From assembly GCF_030815855.1 (NCBI RefSeq), contig NZ_JAUSXG010000001.1:3348001-3412000 (forward strand): DNA of 64,000 nt, written 5' to 3'. The notes below the pieces were generated by a model. The model did no database searches. It was not told the DNA's origin and saw only the letters and a program-made list of their open reading frames with translations. This document shows positions 1 to 9,493 of this stretch, in pieces; positions within the stretch are counted from its first letter, which is position 1, and every line of letters begins with the position of its first letter. The position numbers and the translations under genes were made by a program. This DNA comes from Variovorax paradoxus (GTDB lineage Bacteria; Pseudomonadota; Gammaproteobacteria; Burkholderiales; Burkholderiaceae_C).

Positions 1-459
1 GGAACCCTGCCCGAACTTGCGCGACACCACGAGCACCAAGCCCGCAAATCCCAGAAGCAGCCCCGCCCACTGGCGCTTCGAAATGCGCCCACCGGCAAAC
101 GAGAGCCAGATGGCGGTCAGCACCGGCTGGACGCCGACCAGCAGCGCCACCAGCCCCGCGCCCATGCCCGCGTGCACGGCCGCCCACACGCCGCCCAGGT
201 AGCCCGCCTGCATCAGCACGCCCGTGACCGCAAGGTGCCCCCACTGCGCGCGCTCCTTCGGCCAAGCGACCCGCGCGAGCGCGACCCAGACGCAGAAGCA
301 CACGAGAGAAAGCGCATAGCGCACGGCCAGGAACTTGAGCGGCGGCGCATAGGGCATGCCGTAGCGCGCGACGATGAACCCCGTGCTCCAGATCAGCACG
401 AAGACCGCCGGCATGGCACGCAGCCAGCCCGAGCCACGTGCCGTGGCCGCCGCCGTCAT
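1..459 (-). CDS. EamA/DMT-family permease, 3' end cut by window edge
   Basis: Inner-membrane permease of the drug/metabolite (EamA, 10-TM) superfamily; the substrate cannot be told. The visible 153 residues start at ATG 459 (MTAAATARGSGW) and run off the window without a stop. They contain hydrophobic helices with the typical EamA phrases VLIWSTGF, PLKFLAVRYALS, LLVGVQPVLTAIW and WAGLLLGFAGLVLVV, which cover the first EamA repeat. The start overlaps the pgsA stop by 4 bases (ATGA), so translation is probably coupled to pgsA. Only the N-terminal half is visible. Family assignment is firm; the transported compound is unknown. Confidence 0.85.
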   Translation of the reverse strand, partial: MTAAATARGSGWLRAMPAVFVLIWSTGFIVARYGMPYAPPLKFLAVRYALSLVCFCVWVALARVAWPKERAQWGHLAVTGVLMQAGYLGGVWAAVHAGMGAGLVALLVGVQPVLTAIWLSFAGGRISKRQWAGLLLGFAGLVLVVSRKFGQGS

Positions 460-1022
460 TTGCTGTGGGCCCGGATCTCGGGAATGGCCTTCTGCAGGTA
501 ATAGACCATCGACCAGACGGTGAGCACCGCCGAGATCCAGATCAGCCACTGGCCCCAGAGGCCCGTGTCGATGACGTTGAACAGGCGCCCGTCATAGAGC
601 AGGAAGGGAATCGCGATCATCTGCACGGTCGTCTTGACCTTGCCGATCATGTGGACCGCCACGCTCTTGCCGGCGCCGATTCGCGCCATCCATTCGCGCA
701 GCGCCGAGATGGCGATCTCGCGGCCGATGATGATCAGCGCCACGAACACATCGGCGCGCTGCAGGTGCACCAGCACCAGCAGCGCGGCGCACACCAGAAA
801 CTTGTCGGCCACCGGATCGAGGAAGGCGCCGAAGGACGAGGTCTGGTTCAGCTTGCGCGCCAGGTAGCCGTCGAGCCAGTCGGTCGCGGCAAAGACGATG
901 AACATGACCGTGGCGATCAGGTTGCGCGTCGGCTCGGCCATCGGCAGGTAGAACACGCCAACGATCAATGGAATCGCGACGATGCGCGTCCAGGTCATGA
1001 TGGTCGGGAGGGTCCAGAACAT
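456..1022 (-). CDS. pgsA: CDP-diacylglycerol--glycerol-3-phosphate 3-phosphatidyltransferase
   Basis: Membrane enzyme of phospholipid synthesis: it joins CDP-diacylglycerol and glycerol-3-phosphate to phosphatidylglycerol phosphate, the step toward phosphatidylglycerol and cardiolipin. The 188-residue product begins MFWTLPTIMTWTRIVAIP and carries the CDP-alcohol phosphatidyltransferase signature D-G-x2-A-R-x8-G-x3-D-x3-D (DWLDGYLARKLNQ then GAFLDPVADK, about residues 45-70), followed by several membrane helices. Length is normal. It lies 56 bases downstream of uvrC on the same strand, the usual uvrC-pgsA order, and overlaps the next permease gene by 4 bases. Met1 was chosen because it begins the conserved N-terminus; longer frames run into the uvrC tail. 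Confidence 0.96.
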   Translation of the reverse strand: MFWTLPTIMTWTRIVAIPLIVGVFYLPMAEPTRNLIATVMFIVFAATDWLDGYLARKLNQTSSFGAFLDPVADKFLVCAALLVLVHLQRADVFVALIIIGREIAISALREWMARIGAGKSVAVHMIGKVKTTVQMIAIPFLLYDGRLFNVIDTGLWGQWLIWISAVLTVWSMVYYLQKAIPEIRAHSK

Positions 1023-1078
1023 GCGGGCGATTGTGTCATGCGCGCGTGACGGGCCGAAGGCCAGGGGGCAAATCGGCC

Positions 1079-3040
1079 TCAGTGCAATGCGCGATAGATT
1101 TCCTCGGCCAGATCCGTGGCAATGCCTTCGACCGATGCGATGTCCTCGACGCTGGCCGCCGCCACGCCGCGAATTCCGCCGAACCGTTGCAGCAGGCGCG
1201 CACGGCGCTTCGGCCCGATGCCCGGAATGTCTTCGAGCTGGCTGCCGCCCACGCGCACCTTCGCGCGCTTGGCGCGCATGCCGGTGATGGCGAAGCGGTG
1301 CGCCTCGTCGCGGATCTGCGCCACCAGCATCAGCGCCGCCGAATCCTTGCCCAGGTAGACCTTCTCGCGGCCGTCGGCGAACACCAGTTCCTCGAGCCCG
1401 ACCTTGCGGCCCTCGCCCTTTTCGACGCCCACGATGAGAGACAGTGCCAGGCCCAGTTCGCTGAACACCTCGCGCGCCATCGACACCTGGCCCTTGCCGC
1501 CGTCCACCAGCACGAGGTCGGGCATGCGCGCGGCCTTGGTCCTGGCAGGCGCATCGTTGCCCGCGCCGCCGGCATCGCCCATCGGCGGCGCATCGGTCTC
1601 GGCCGCCATTGCCTCGGCGAGCTTGCCGTAGCGGCGGTGCAGCACCTGGCGCATCGCGGCGTAGTCGTCGCCGGGCGTGATGCCCTCGATGTTGTAGCGG
1701 CGGTATTCGCGGTTCTGCATCGTGTGGTGCTCGAACACCACGCACGAAGCCTGCGTGGCCTCGCCCGCGGTGTGCGAGATGTCGAAGCACTCGACGCGAA
1801 AGTTGTCGAGGTCGTCCGGCGCGAGCTCGAGCGCATCGGCCAGCGCGCGGGTGCGCGCCTGCTGCGAGCCCTCTTCGGCCAAGAGGCGTGCCAATTGCAG
1901 GCCGGCGTTCGTCTCGGCCATTTCGAGCCAGTGCCGGCGTTGCTCGCGCGGCTGGAACACGGCCGTCACGCGCGAGCCGGCCTGCTGGGAAATGGCCTCG
2001 ATCAGTTCGCGGCCCACCTGATGGCTCAGCACCAGCGTGGCGGGCACCGGCACATCGATGTAGTGCTGGGCGATGAAGGCCTCGAGCACCTGCACCTCGA
2101 TCGGATCGGCCGGCGCGGCCGCCGCGCCCTCCTCCGCATCGAGCTCGCCATGATGGATCTGCGCGGCGTCTTCCACGTGCACGGGAAAGTAGGGGCGGTC
2201 GCCCAGGTGCCGGCCGCCGCGCACCATCGCCAGGTTGACGCAGGCCTTGCCGCCCTGCACCTTGACGGCGAGGATGTCCACGTCCTTGTCGGAAGCGATC
2301 TCGATCGATTGCTGGTGCAGCACGCGCGAAATGGCCGACATCTGGTTGCGCAGCTCGGCCGCCTGCTCGAATTCGAGCTTCTCGGCATGCTCGGTCATGC
2401 GCGCCTCGAGCTTCGACAGCACGAGCTGGGTGTCGCCCATCAGAAAGGCTTCAGCGCTGGCCACGTCCTGCGCATAGGCCTCGGGAGCGATGTAGCCCAC
2501 GCAGGGCCCGGTGCAGCGCTTGATCTGGTACAGCAGGCAGGGCCGCGTGCGGTTGGCGTACACCGTGTCTTCGCAGGTGCGCAGCTTGAACACCTTTTGC
2601 AGCAGCTGGATCGATTCCTTCACCGCCCAGGCGCTCGGGTAAGGCCCGAAGTAGCGGTGCTTCTTGTCGACGGCACCGCGGTAATAGGCCAGCCGCGGAA
2701 ACTCGTGCGAAGCGATCTTCAGGTAGGGATAGCTCTTGTCGTCGCGGAACAGGATGTTGTAGCGCGGCTTGAGCGTCTTGATGAGATTGTTCTCGAGCAG
2801 CAGCGCCTCGGCCTCGGAGCGCACCACGGTGGTCTCCATGCGCGCGATCTTGCTGATCATGTGGCCGATGCGTGTGCCGCCATGGCTCTTCTGGAAATAG
2901 TTGGCAACCCGCTTCTTGAGGTTGCGCGCCTTGCCCACATAGAGCACCGCGCCGGCCGCGTCGAAATAGCGGTAGACGCCCGGCAGCTGCGGCAGGGCCG
3001 CGACTTCACTGAGCAATTGATCGGAATGCACGTCTGACAT
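1079..3040 (-). CDS. uvrC: UvrABC excinuclease subunit C
   Basis: Cytoplasmic nuclease of nucleotide excision repair; with UvrA and UvrB it cuts DNA on both sides of a lesion. The 653-residue chain shows the N-terminal GIY-YIG domain (GVY at 21-23, YVG at 34-36), a UVR motif that pairs with UvrB ([17 protein letters not shown]), the RNase-H-like endonuclease core ([16 protein letters not shown]) and C-terminal helix-hairpin-helix repeats ([18 protein letters not shown]). An Ala/Gly/Pro-rich insertion sits just before the VDGGKG motif, as in other betaproteobacteria. ATG 3040 gives the conserved start [20 protein letters not shown]. The gene is followed by pgsA. Confidence 0.97.
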   Translation of the reverse strand: MSDVHSDQLLSEVAALPQLPGVYRYFDAAGAVLYVGKARNLKKRVANYFQKSHGGTRIGHMISKIARMETTVVRSEAEALLLENNLIKTLKPRYNILFRDDKSYPYLKIASHEFPRLAYYRGAVDKKHRYFGPYPSAWAVKESIQLLQKVFKLRTCEDTVYANRTRPCLLYQIKRCTGPCVGYIAPEAYAQDVASAEAFLMGDTQLVLSKLEARMTEHAEKLEFEQAAELRNQMSAISRVLHQQSIEIASDKDVDILAVKVQGGKACVNLAMVRGGRHLGDRPYFPVHVEDAAQIHHGELDAEEGAAAAPADPIEVQVLEAFIAQHYIDVPVPATLVLSHQVGRELIEAISQQAGSRVTAVFQPREQRRHWLEMAETNAGLQLARLLAEEGSQQARTRALADALELAPDDLDNFRVECFDISHTAGEATQASCVVFEHHTMQNREYRRYNIEGITPGDDYAAMRQVLHRRYGKLAEAMAAETDAPPMGDAGGAGNDAPARTKAARMPDLVLVDGGKGQVSMAREVFSELGLALSLIVGVEKGEGRKVGLEELVFADGREKVYLGKDSAALMLVAQIRDEAHRFAITGMRAKRAKVRVGGSQLEDIPGIGPKRRARLLQRFGGIRGVAAASVEDIASVEGIATDLAEEIYRALH

Positions 3041-3105
3041 GGCGGCTATTGTGGCGCGCGCGCAGGGCGGCCGCCGCAGCGGCCACCGCCCTGAAAGGCG
3101 CCGGG

Positions 3106-4554
3106 TTACTTGGCGAGTTCGCTGACCAGCCGATACAGGAACTCGCGGCCGTCGTACAGGCGCTGGATCTCGATGCGCTCGTCCAGGCCGTGGGCGCGTG
3201 CGTCCGCCGGATCGAGGAACATGCCCGTCACGCCGTACATCGGAATGCCGGCATTGCGCATGAAGCGGCTGTCGGTGGCGCCGGTGCTCATCGCGGGCAC
3301 CACGGGCACGCCGGGCCACATGGCCTGCGTCACCGATTCCACGGTCTTGACCAGGTCGCCGTTCAGCGGCGACGCCGGGCTGCGCAAGGGCTTGCCGAGA
3401 TTGCGCACCACGATCTTGTCGTTGCCGACGGCCTGGGTCAGCAGGCGCTCGATTTCCTCGGGGTCGTCGTGCGGCAGGATGCGGCAGTTGACCGTGGCCT
3501 TGGCCGATTGCGGCAATGCGTTCTCGGCATGCCCGGCCTGCACCATGGTCGCCACGCAGGTGGTGCGCAACTGCGCGTTGTAGGCCGGGTTGGCCGTCAT
3601 GCGCTCGAGCACTCCGGCATCGGGGTTGCCGCTCCCGATGGCCCGCATGTCGTCTGCCAATTGGCCGGTGGCGAACGGCGCGCTGCGCGCGAAGTAGGTC
3701 TTCGTGACGTCCGCGAGCTTGATCGGGAAGGCGTAGTTGCCCAGCCGCTCCAGCCCCGCCGAGAGCGCGTAGATCGGGTTGCCCTTGGTCGGCACCGAGC
3801 TGTGGCCGCCCACGTCGCGCGCCTCGAGCATGTAGGTGGTGTACATCTTCTCGGCCACCTGCATGCGGTGCAGGTTGGGCTTGCCGCCGCGCAGCTCGCC
3901 GCCGCCGCCTTCGTTGATGCCGAACTCCGCCTGCAGCAGCTCGGGCTTGTTGTTGATGAGCCAGAAGGCGCCGTTGCTGAGCGCGTCGCCGCGCTCTTCG
4001 TCTGCGGTGAGCGCCAGGATGATGTCGCGGCTGGGCTTGAAGCCTTCCTGCTTGAGCTGCCCCAGCACCGACACCAGCGCCGAAGCCATCGCCTTGTCGT
4101 CGATGGAGCCGCGCGCTGTGAAGTAGCCGCCGGTCTCCTGCAGCTTGAACGGATCGGTCTTCCAGTCTTCGCGCTTGGCCTCGACCACGTCGATGTGCGC
4201 CAGCAACAGCAGCGGCTTCTTGCTGCCGTTGCCCTTGAAGCGCAGCACGAGGTTGCCCTTCTTCGGGAAGGGTTCGAAGATCTGAATGTCGCCGGGCGCA
4301 AAGCCCGATTCGACGAGCCGTTTTTCCATCGCGCGCGCTGCCAGCGTGTTGTCGCCGACCGAATGGCTGGTGTTGATCTCGATCAACTCCTTGTAGATAT
4401 CGTGAAAGCGCTGCTGCTGCGGCGTCAGCGACGGCGTCGTTTGCGCCGACGCCCCTGCGAGGGCACCCAGGGCCAGAGAAACCGCGAGCGCGGTTTTCGC
4501 TGTACCAAGGGAAACAAGGGAAAGCGGCGAACGACGACGGGTCTTCATGCGCAT
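3106..4554 (-). CDS. Exported M20/M28-type zinc metallopeptidase
   Basis: Predicted periplasmic zinc peptidase/deacylase of the M20 family (ArgE/DapE/carboxypeptidase G2 clan). The chain has about 482 residues. A signal peptide is visible (Arg/Lys-rich start, a long Ala/Leu stretch, cleavage after GASAQ). The metal and catalytic motifs are in order: [32 protein letters not shown] and a C-terminal [15 protein letters not shown] 4554 was preferred over the ATG two codons later because GGAG lies 9 bases upstream of it. The gene is divergent from earP, with 86 bases between starts. The peptide or amide substrate cannot be told. A dipeptidase or acyl-amino-acid hydrolase role is equally possible. 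Confidence 0.9.
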   Translation of the reverse strand: MRMKTRRRSPLSLVSLGTAKTALAVSLALGALAGASAQTTPSLTPQQQRFHDIYKELIEINTSHSVGDNTLAARAMEKRLVESGFAPGDIQIFEPFPKKGNLVLRFKGNGSKKPLLLLAHIDVVEAKREDWKTDPFKLQETGGYFTARGSIDDKAMASALVSVLGQLKQEGFKPSRDIILALTADEERGDALSNGAFWLINNKPELLQAEFGINEGGGGELRGGKPNLHRMQVAEKMYTTYMLEARDVGGHSSVPTKGNPIYALSAGLERLGNYAFPIKLADVTKTYFARSAPFATGQLADDMRAIGSGNPDAGVLERMTANPAYNAQLRTTCVATMVQAGHAENALPQSAKATVNCRILPHDDPEEIERLLTQAVGNDKIVVRNLGKPLRSPASPLNGDLVKTVESVTQAMWPGVPVVPAMSTGATDSRFMRNAGIPMYGVTGMFLDPADARAHGLDERIEIQRLYDGREFLYRLVSELAK

Positions 4555-4640
4555 GGTTTCTCGCTCCGGATGTTGTGGTGCGGCCAGCATACCAAGCACC
4601 CACGCCCCGGAGGCGCCGAAGACGGGCACACTGCCACCCC

Positions 4641-5738
4641 ATGCAATGGGACATCTTCTGCAAGGTCATCGACAACCACGGCGATCTCGGCGTGTGCTGG
4701 CGGCTGGCCAGCCAGTTGGCGGCGCTCGGCGAGCGCGCACGCCTCTGGATCGACGACGCCACGGCGCTGCACTGGATGGCGCCGACAGGCTGCGACGGCG
4801 TGAGCGTGATCGACTGGCTCGACCCTGCCGCAATCCGCAAGGCCGTCGCGGCTCCGCCACCCGATGTGCTGATCGAAGCCTTCGGCTGCGAGCCGGCACC
4901 CGAACTGATCGCCCGCTTCGCCGAACCGCCGGCCGCGGGCGGGCCGGCCCGGACGTGGATCAATCTCGAATACCTCTCGGCGGAACCTTACGTGGAACGG
5001 CTGCACGGCCTGCCTTCTCCGGTGTTCAAGGGGCCCGGCGCGGGGCTGACCAAGCGCTTTTTCTATCCGGGCTTCACGCCCGCCACGGGAGGGCTGCTGC
5101 GGGAGCCCGATCTGCTGGAACGGCGCGCCCGCTTCGACCGCGCGCAATGGCTGGCGGCGCAGGAAATCCCCTGGCGCGATGGCGAACGCCTCGTTTCGCT
5201 GTTCTGCTACGAGCCTCCGGCGCTGGCCAGCCTGCTCGAGCAGCTGGCGTCAGGGCCGGAACCGACGCGGCTCCTGGTGACTTCAGGCCGTGCCGCACAT
5301 GCGGTCAAGGCATATTTCTCCGGCCAGGCACGGCCGGAACGCTCGCTCCAAGGATTCGGCGCACTCTCAATTTCGTACCTCTCCTACCTGACGCAGCCGG
5401 ATTTCGACCATCTGCTGTGGGCCTGCGACCTGAATTTCGTGCGCGGCGAAGATTCGCTCGTGCGGGGCCTGTGGGCCGGCGCCCCGCTGGTCTGGCAGAT
5501 CTACCCGCAGGACGACGACGCGCACCACGTCAAGCTCGGCGCCTGGCTGGACTGGCTCGGCGCCCCGCCATCGCTCCGGCAGTTTCACCATGCCTGGAAT
5601 GGCTTCGGCGACAGCCCCCTGCCCCCTCTCGGAACGCGAGGCCCCTGGCATGAAACCGTGCAGGCCGCTTGCGAAAGGCTGTGCGAACAAGAGGACTTGG
5701 TCACGCAGCTGCGGCATCTGGTCGCCGGAAAAAGCTAA
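4641..5738 (+). CDS. earP: EF-P arginine rhamnosyltransferase
   Basis: Glycosyltransferase that transfers rhamnose from dTDP-rhamnose to Arg32 of elongation factor P, activating EF-P for rescue of ribosomes stalled at polyproline. The 365-residue protein starts [20 protein letters not shown] at ATG 4641. The two Asp residues known to matter in this family are present at D11 and D15, and the RGEDS motif holds the conserved Glu at residue 270. It lies 177 bases upstream of efp on the same strand, the standard earP-efp arrangement, and the downstream EF-P has the required arginine. An upstream in-frame start at 4575 would add an unrelated arginine-rich leader and was rejected. Confidence 0.96.
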   Translation: MQWDIFCKVIDNHGDLGVCWRLASQLAALGERARLWIDDATALHWMAPTGCDGVSVIDWLDPAAIRKAVAAPPPDVLIEAFGCEPAPELIARFAEPPAAGGPARTWINLEYLSAEPYVERLHGLPSPVFKGPGAGLTKRFFYPGFTPATGGLLREPDLLERRARFDRAQWLAAQEIPWRDGERLVSLFCYEPPALASLLEQLASGPEPTRLLVTSGRAAHAVKAYFSGQARPERSLQGFGALSISYLSYLTQPDFDHLLWACDLNFVRGEDSLVRGLWAGAPLVWQIYPQDDDAHHVKLGAWLDWLGAPPSLRQFHHAWNGFGDSPLPPLGTRGPWHETVQAACERLCEQEDLVTQLRHLVAGKS

Positions 5739-5915
5739 AATAGCGGGCTTTGCGGATTTCAGCCCGGATTTACACAGATCCGAGATGCTGTCCGCCAAAC
5801 CTGCCGCGGGACCTGTACCGCGGGACCAATAACGCCGGCAAGACGTTGCATCGCAACGCTGCAAACGCCGCCGATGGTCCCGTGCACCGAGCGGCCAACA
5901 TCCAGAGAACCTGAC
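5728..5915 (+). promoter_or_regulatory. Leader of efp with hairpin and direct repeat, possible promoter
   Basis: A TAAAAT hexamer at the end of earP (about 5735-5740) could be a -10 box for efp, but no convincing -35 is seen. The roughly 170-base leader holds a direct repeat CCGCGGGACC at 5804-5813 and 5818-5827 and a perfect CGTTGC-ATC-GCAACG hairpin at 5844-5858. The function of these elements is unknown. No riboswitch class was recognised. Confidence 0.35.
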
Positions 5916-6470
5916 ATGAAAATCGCTCAAGAAATCCGCGCCGGCAACGTCATCATGCACGGCAAGGACCCGATGGTCGTTCTGAAGACCGAATACAGCC
6001 GCGGCGGCCGCAATTCCGCCACGGTGCGCATGAAGCTCAAGAGCCTGATCGCCAACTTCAACACCGAAGTGGTCTTCAAGGCCGACGACAAGATCGACCA
6101 GATCGTGCTCGACAAGAAGGAGTGCACCTACTCCTACTTCGCCGACCCGATGTACGTCTGCATGGACACCGAGTACAACCAGTACGAAGTCGAAGCCGAG
6201 AACATGGGCGACGCGCTCAACTATCTCGAAGACGGCATGGCTGTCGAAGTGGTGTTCTACGACGGCAAGGCCATCTCGGTCGAACTGCCGACCAGCGTCG
6301 AACGCGAAATCACCTGGACCGAGCCCGCCGTCAAGGGCGACACCTCGGGCAAGGTCATGAAGCCCGCCAAGATCGCGACCGGCTTCGAAATCGGCGTGCC
6401 GCTCTTCGTTGCGCAAGGCGACAAGATCGAAATCGACACCCGCACCGGCGAATACCGCAAGCGCGTCTAA
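5916..6470 (+). CDS. efp: Elongation factor P, arginine-32 type
   Basis: Ribosome-binding factor that stimulates peptide bond formation at consecutive prolines. The 184-residue product has normal length and the three beta-barrel domains of EF-P. The tip loop of domain I reads SRGGRNSA with Arg at residue 32, the residue rhamnosylated by EarP, rather than the Lys used by the EpmA/B system. This agrees with earP just upstream. ATG 5916 gives the conserved start [20 protein letters not shown]. The gene is followed by a strong intrinsic terminator. Confidence 0.98.
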   Translation: MKIAQEIRAGNVIMHGKDPMVVLKTEYSRGGRNSATVRMKLKSLIANFNTEVVFKADDKIDQIVLDKKECTYSYFADPMYVCMDTEYNQYEVEAENMGDALNYLEDGMAVEVVFYDGKAISVELPTSVEREITWTEPAVKGDTSGKVMKPAKIATGFEIGVPLFVAQGDKIEIDTRTGEYRKRV

Positions 6471-6525
6471 GGTCCAGGACCTTTCCGACGGCGGCTTCAG
6501 CGTCGCTGCCGGCCGCCGCCCCGAC

Positions 6526-6551
6526 AAAAGGCTCCGCAAGGAGCCTTTTTC
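6526..6551 (+). terminator. Rho-independent terminator after efp
   Basis: Stem AAGGCTCC / GGAGCCTT around a GCAA tetraloop, followed by a run of five T. It lies 55 bases after the efp stop and separates efp from the enoyl-CoA hydratase gene. Confidence 0.9.
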
Positions 6552-6576
6552 CGTTGGCGGGCGTACGCTCGCGCCC

Positions 6577-7356
6577 ATGAACACGTCCGCCAGCGTCCGC
6601 ACCCAAATCGATGGACCGGTCAGCACCATTGTCATGAGCCGCCCGCGGCAGCGCAACGCGGTCGACAAGCCCATGGCCGATGCGCTGCGTGCCGCCTTCG
6701 AGCGCTTCGAATCCGACGAAAGCCAGCGCGTCGCGGTGCTCTGGGGCGAACACGGAACCTTCTGCGCGGGCGCCGACCTCGGCGCGGTCGGCGACCCCGT
6801 GCGGCGCAACGAACTCGATCCCGACGGCGGCGGTTCCGGTCCCATGGGCGCGACCCGCATGGTGCTGAGCAAGCCGCTGATCGCGGCCATCAGCGGCCAT
6901 GCGGTGGCCGGCGGGCTCGAACTGGCGCTGCTGGCCGACCTCCGCGTGGCCCAAGAAGATGCCGTGCTGGGTGTGTTCTGCCGCCGCTGGGGCGTGCCGC
7001 TGATCGACGGCGGCACCGTGCGGCTGCCGCGCATCGTCGGCATGGGCCGCGCGCTCGACCTCATCCTGACCGGGCGGCCCGTGAGCGCCCAGGAGGCGCA
7101 TGCCATGGGCCTCGTGAACCGCGTGGTGCCGAAGGGCAAAGCCCGCGAGGCGGCCGAAGCGCTCGGACGCGAGCTCGCGGCCTTTCCGCAGCAATGCATG
7201 CTGGCGGACCGCCGTTCCGCCTACGCCCAATGGGACTTGCCTTTGGCCGAGGCGCTGCGGCAGGAGGGGCGGCTGGGTGTGCCGATGGTGGCGGCCGAGG
7301 GCGCAGCCGGCGCCAAGCGCTTCGTCCAGGGCGCGGGGCGGCACGGCACTTTCTGA
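6577..7356 (+). CDS. Enoyl-CoA hydratase/isomerase (crotonase) family protein
   Basis: Cytoplasmic crotonase-fold enzyme of 259 residues, probably acting on an acyl-CoA thioester. The CoA-binding oxyanion-hole segments are clear (FCAGADLGAVG and AISGHAVAGGLELALLADL). So is the active-site region VLGVFCRRWGVPLIDGGTVRLPR, in which the position that is often a catalytic Glu reads as part of a WGVPLIDGG variant. The family includes hydratases, isomerases and decarboxylases and the exact reaction is not visible. ATG 6577 follows the efp terminator closely, so the promoter must lie in or just after that hairpin, or there is read-through. Confidence 0.88.
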   Translation: MNTSASVRTQIDGPVSTIVMSRPRQRNAVDKPMADALRAAFERFESDESQRVAVLWGEHGTFCAGADLGAVGDPVRRNELDPDGGGSGPMGATRMVLSKPLIAAISGHAVAGGLELALLADLRVAQEDAVLGVFCRRWGVPLIDGGTVRLPRIVGMGRALDLILTGRPVSAQEAHAMGLVNRVVPKGKAREAAEALGRELAAFPQQCMLADRRSAYAQWDLPLAEALRQEGRLGVPMVAAEGAAGAKRFVQGAGRHGTF

Positions 7357-7417
7357 ACCGGCGGGCATGCCGGTTGCAAGGCTGCACAATGCACCAGTCT
7401 TCCTGTCTGATTCCTCC

Positions 7418-8281
7418 ATGAACAACACGCACGACCTTCACGACAAACGCCTCGCCGACGCCTGGGCCACGCTCAAGACGCATTCGGAAAAAGGCCTTCC
7501 GCTCGACCCCGATCCCTCGCGCATCGCCTTCGCCGATCCGGAGTTTCTGCTGCGCCGCGAAACCCGCGGCATTCGTATGCAGCTCGAGCTGATGAAGCCG
7601 GACCTCGAGCAGCGCGCCCACGGCATCGAAAACACCGTGGTGGTCTTCGGCAGCGCCCGTTTCCGCAGCGAGGAAGAAGCCGCCGCACTGGTGGCGCGGG
7701 CCGAGGCCGCCGGCGATGCCGCCGCGGCCGAACGCTGGCGCCGCCTGGCGCGCAGCTCGCATTACTACGAGAAGGCGCGCGCCTTCGGCAAGCTGGTCGC
7801 GCAATACAGCGAGGGGAAAGAACCGGAAGACAAGTTATTCGTCTGCACGGGTGGCGGCCCCGGCATCATGCAGGCGGCCAACCGCGGCGCGCACGAAGGC
7901 GGCGGCCTGTCGGTCGGCCTTGCCATCGCGCTGCCGATGGAAGAAGAAGCCAACCCCTACGTGACGCCGGCGCTGAGCTTCAAGTTCCACTACTTCGCCA
8001 TTCGCAAGATGCATTTCATGATGCGTGCCAAGGCGCTCGTGGCTTTTCCGGGTGGTTTCGGCACGCTCGACGAACTGTTCGAAGTGATCACGCTGGTGCA
8101 GACCAAGAAGTCGAAGCCGGTGCCGATCGTGCTGTTCGGCTCTGCCTACTGGAAGAAGCTGATCGATTTCGACTTCCTGGTCGAGGAAGGCGTGATTTCG
8201 CCAACCGATGTGAATCTCTTCGAGTACGTCGACGCACCCGAAGATGCCTGGGACGCGATCAAGCGCTTCTACAAGCTCTGA
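7418..8281 (+). CDS. LOG-family nucleotide-binding protein
   Basis: Rossmann-fold protein of the LOG (lysine-decarboxylase-like, TIGR00730/YgdH-related) family. Members hydrolyse nucleoside 5'-monophosphates to the base and ribose 5-phosphate. The 287-residue chain carries both signatures: CTGGGPGIMQAANRGAHEGG for the phosphate loop and FPGGFGTLDELFEV, the PGGxGTxxE catalytic motif. It has an N-terminal extension of about 65 residues relative to small LOG proteins. ATG 7418 is preferred because a longer frame would start inside the preceding gene. It lies 61 bases after the crotonase gene. A lysine decarboxylase role, an old label for this family, is unlikely. Confidence 0.9.
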   Translation: MNNTHDLHDKRLADAWATLKTHSEKGLPLDPDPSRIAFADPEFLLRRETRGIRMQLELMKPDLEQRAHGIENTVVVFGSARFRSEEEAAALVARAEAAGDAAAAERWRRLARSSHYYEKARAFGKLVAQYSEGKEPEDKLFVCTGGGPGIMQAANRGAHEGGGLSVGLAIALPMEEEANPYVTPALSFKFHYFAIRKMHFMMRAKALVAFPGGFGTLDELFEVITLVQTKKSKPVPIVLFGSAYWKKLIDFDFLVEEGVISPTDVNLFEYVDAPEDAWDAIKRFYKL

Positions 8282-8314
8282 GCTCTGACCGGCGGCGGGT
8301 GCTGGCTGGTCGCG

Positions 8315-9493
8315 TCAATCGGTCCTGTCCCGGACCTTCAGACCCCACGTCGCCCGCGCCCCCAGCGCCAGCACGCCGCCTACGACCCAGAAAACGCCCG
8401 CGATACCGATCAGCGCACCGAGCGATCCGAACAGCATCGGCATCGCCACGCTCGATGCATTGATGGTCATCAGCCGCAGGCCCAGCGCCTCGCCGTGCCG
8501 GGCATGCGGCGTGATCTGGTGCAGCATGCTCATCACCATCGGCTGCACCGCCCCGAGCGCAAAACCCAGCACCACGGAGCACAGGCCCATGGTCAAGGGC
8601 GAATGGAGCAGCGGGTAGACCGCGAACACCGCGGCCGTGACGATGGTGGAACTCAGGATCACGCTGCGCTCCGAAGCGCGCGAGGCAACGAGAGGCAGCA
8701 CGACACGAATGGCCGCTGCCGCAATCGCGAAAGCGCCGAGGATGGAGCCGATGACCGAGGCGCTGATGCCGCGGTCGTGCCCCAGCACGGGCAGCACGAA
8801 GGCATGCACGTCCCAGCTCGACGACTGCAGCCAGTTCACGAACAGCAGGCGGCGGAACATCGGCTCGCGCAGAAGGTCCCAGGCTCGCGTCGGCACCGCG
8901 CCTGCGGCGGGCTCGGTGCGCGGTGGCTCGTGCGCGCCGCGCGCAAGCAGCCAGCAGACGATCGGAAAGGCCGCCATCACCGCGAAGCAAATCCTGAAGG
9001 CCAGCATGTCCGCGGGTGCGCGCCCCGCATGATCGATGAGCAGCCCGGCCACGAACGGCCCGACGAAATTGGCTACCGCGGGCGCAATGGCAAGCCAGCT
9101 GAATACGCGCTTGAGCTGCGTGGCGTTGGTGGCCGAGCGGCCGACGTGCCGCTGCAGCGCAATGACGGTCGCGCCCGTGGCACCGCCGGTCAACAGCGCG
9201 GCGAGGCACATGACCGGGAAAATCGGAAAGACCACCACGAGGCCCGCACCGGCCGCGGCCGCCAGCACCGAAAGCCAGAGCGGCCGCTTGAATCCGTGCC
9301 GGTCGGCAAAACGGCCCGCGGGCAGCGCCAGGAACACCTGGGTGAGCGCGAACAACGAAATCAGCACGCCGACGGCCGCCGCGCTGTAGCCCTGCTGCAG
9401 TGCCAGCAGCGGCGTTGCGAGCCGCATGCCGGCCATGGTCGCATGCAGGCAGACCTGGGCGCCGATCACGCGCAGCAGTTCGGAACCTTTCAC
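8315..9493 (-). CDS. MFS transporter, GTG start coupled to rmuC
   Basis: Twelve-helix major facilitator permease of 392 residues with the loop 2-3 motif GRFADRHGFKRPLW. The substrate is unknown; the fold resembles drug or sugar exporters. No ATG precedes the first helix, and GTG 9493 overlaps the rmuC stop as GTGA, which fixes the start and implies translational coupling. The gene is convergent with the LOG gene, with 33 bases between them and no clear terminator. Confidence 0.88.
   Translation of the reverse strand: MKGSELLRVIGAQVCLHATMAGMRLATPLLALQQGYSAAAVGVLISLFALTQVFLALPAGRFADRHGFKRPLWLSVLAAAAGAGLVVVFPIFPVMCLAALLTGGATGATVIALQRHVGRSATNATQLKRVFSWLAIAPAVANFVGPFVAGLLIDHAGRAPADMLAFRICFAVMAAFPIVCWLLARGAHEPPRTEPAAGAVPTRAWDLLREPMFRRLLFVNWLQSSSWDVHAFVLPVLGHDRGISASVIGSILGAFAIAAAAIRVVLPLVASRASERSVILSSTIVTAAVFAVYPLLHSPLTMGLCSVVLGFALGAVQPMVMSMLHQITPHARHGEALGLRLMTINASSVAMPMLFGSLGALIGIAGVFWVVGGVLALGARATWGLKVRDRTD

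Noticed and set aside
1031..3037. 668-codon open frame on the plus strand opposite uvrC
   Set aside because: Its translation is His/Arg/Ala-rich without any recognisable domain, and it is exactly antisense to the clearly coding uvrC. It is a typical shadow frame in high-GC DNA.
4545..5147. Minus-strand frame opposite earP
   Set aside because: Antisense to earP, whose identity is confirmed by the neighbouring efp with Arg32.
5804..5858. Riboswitch or attenuator in the efp leader
   Set aside because: The direct repeat and hairpin are real, but no known riboswitch class or leader peptide matches. Kept only as a low-confidence leader note.
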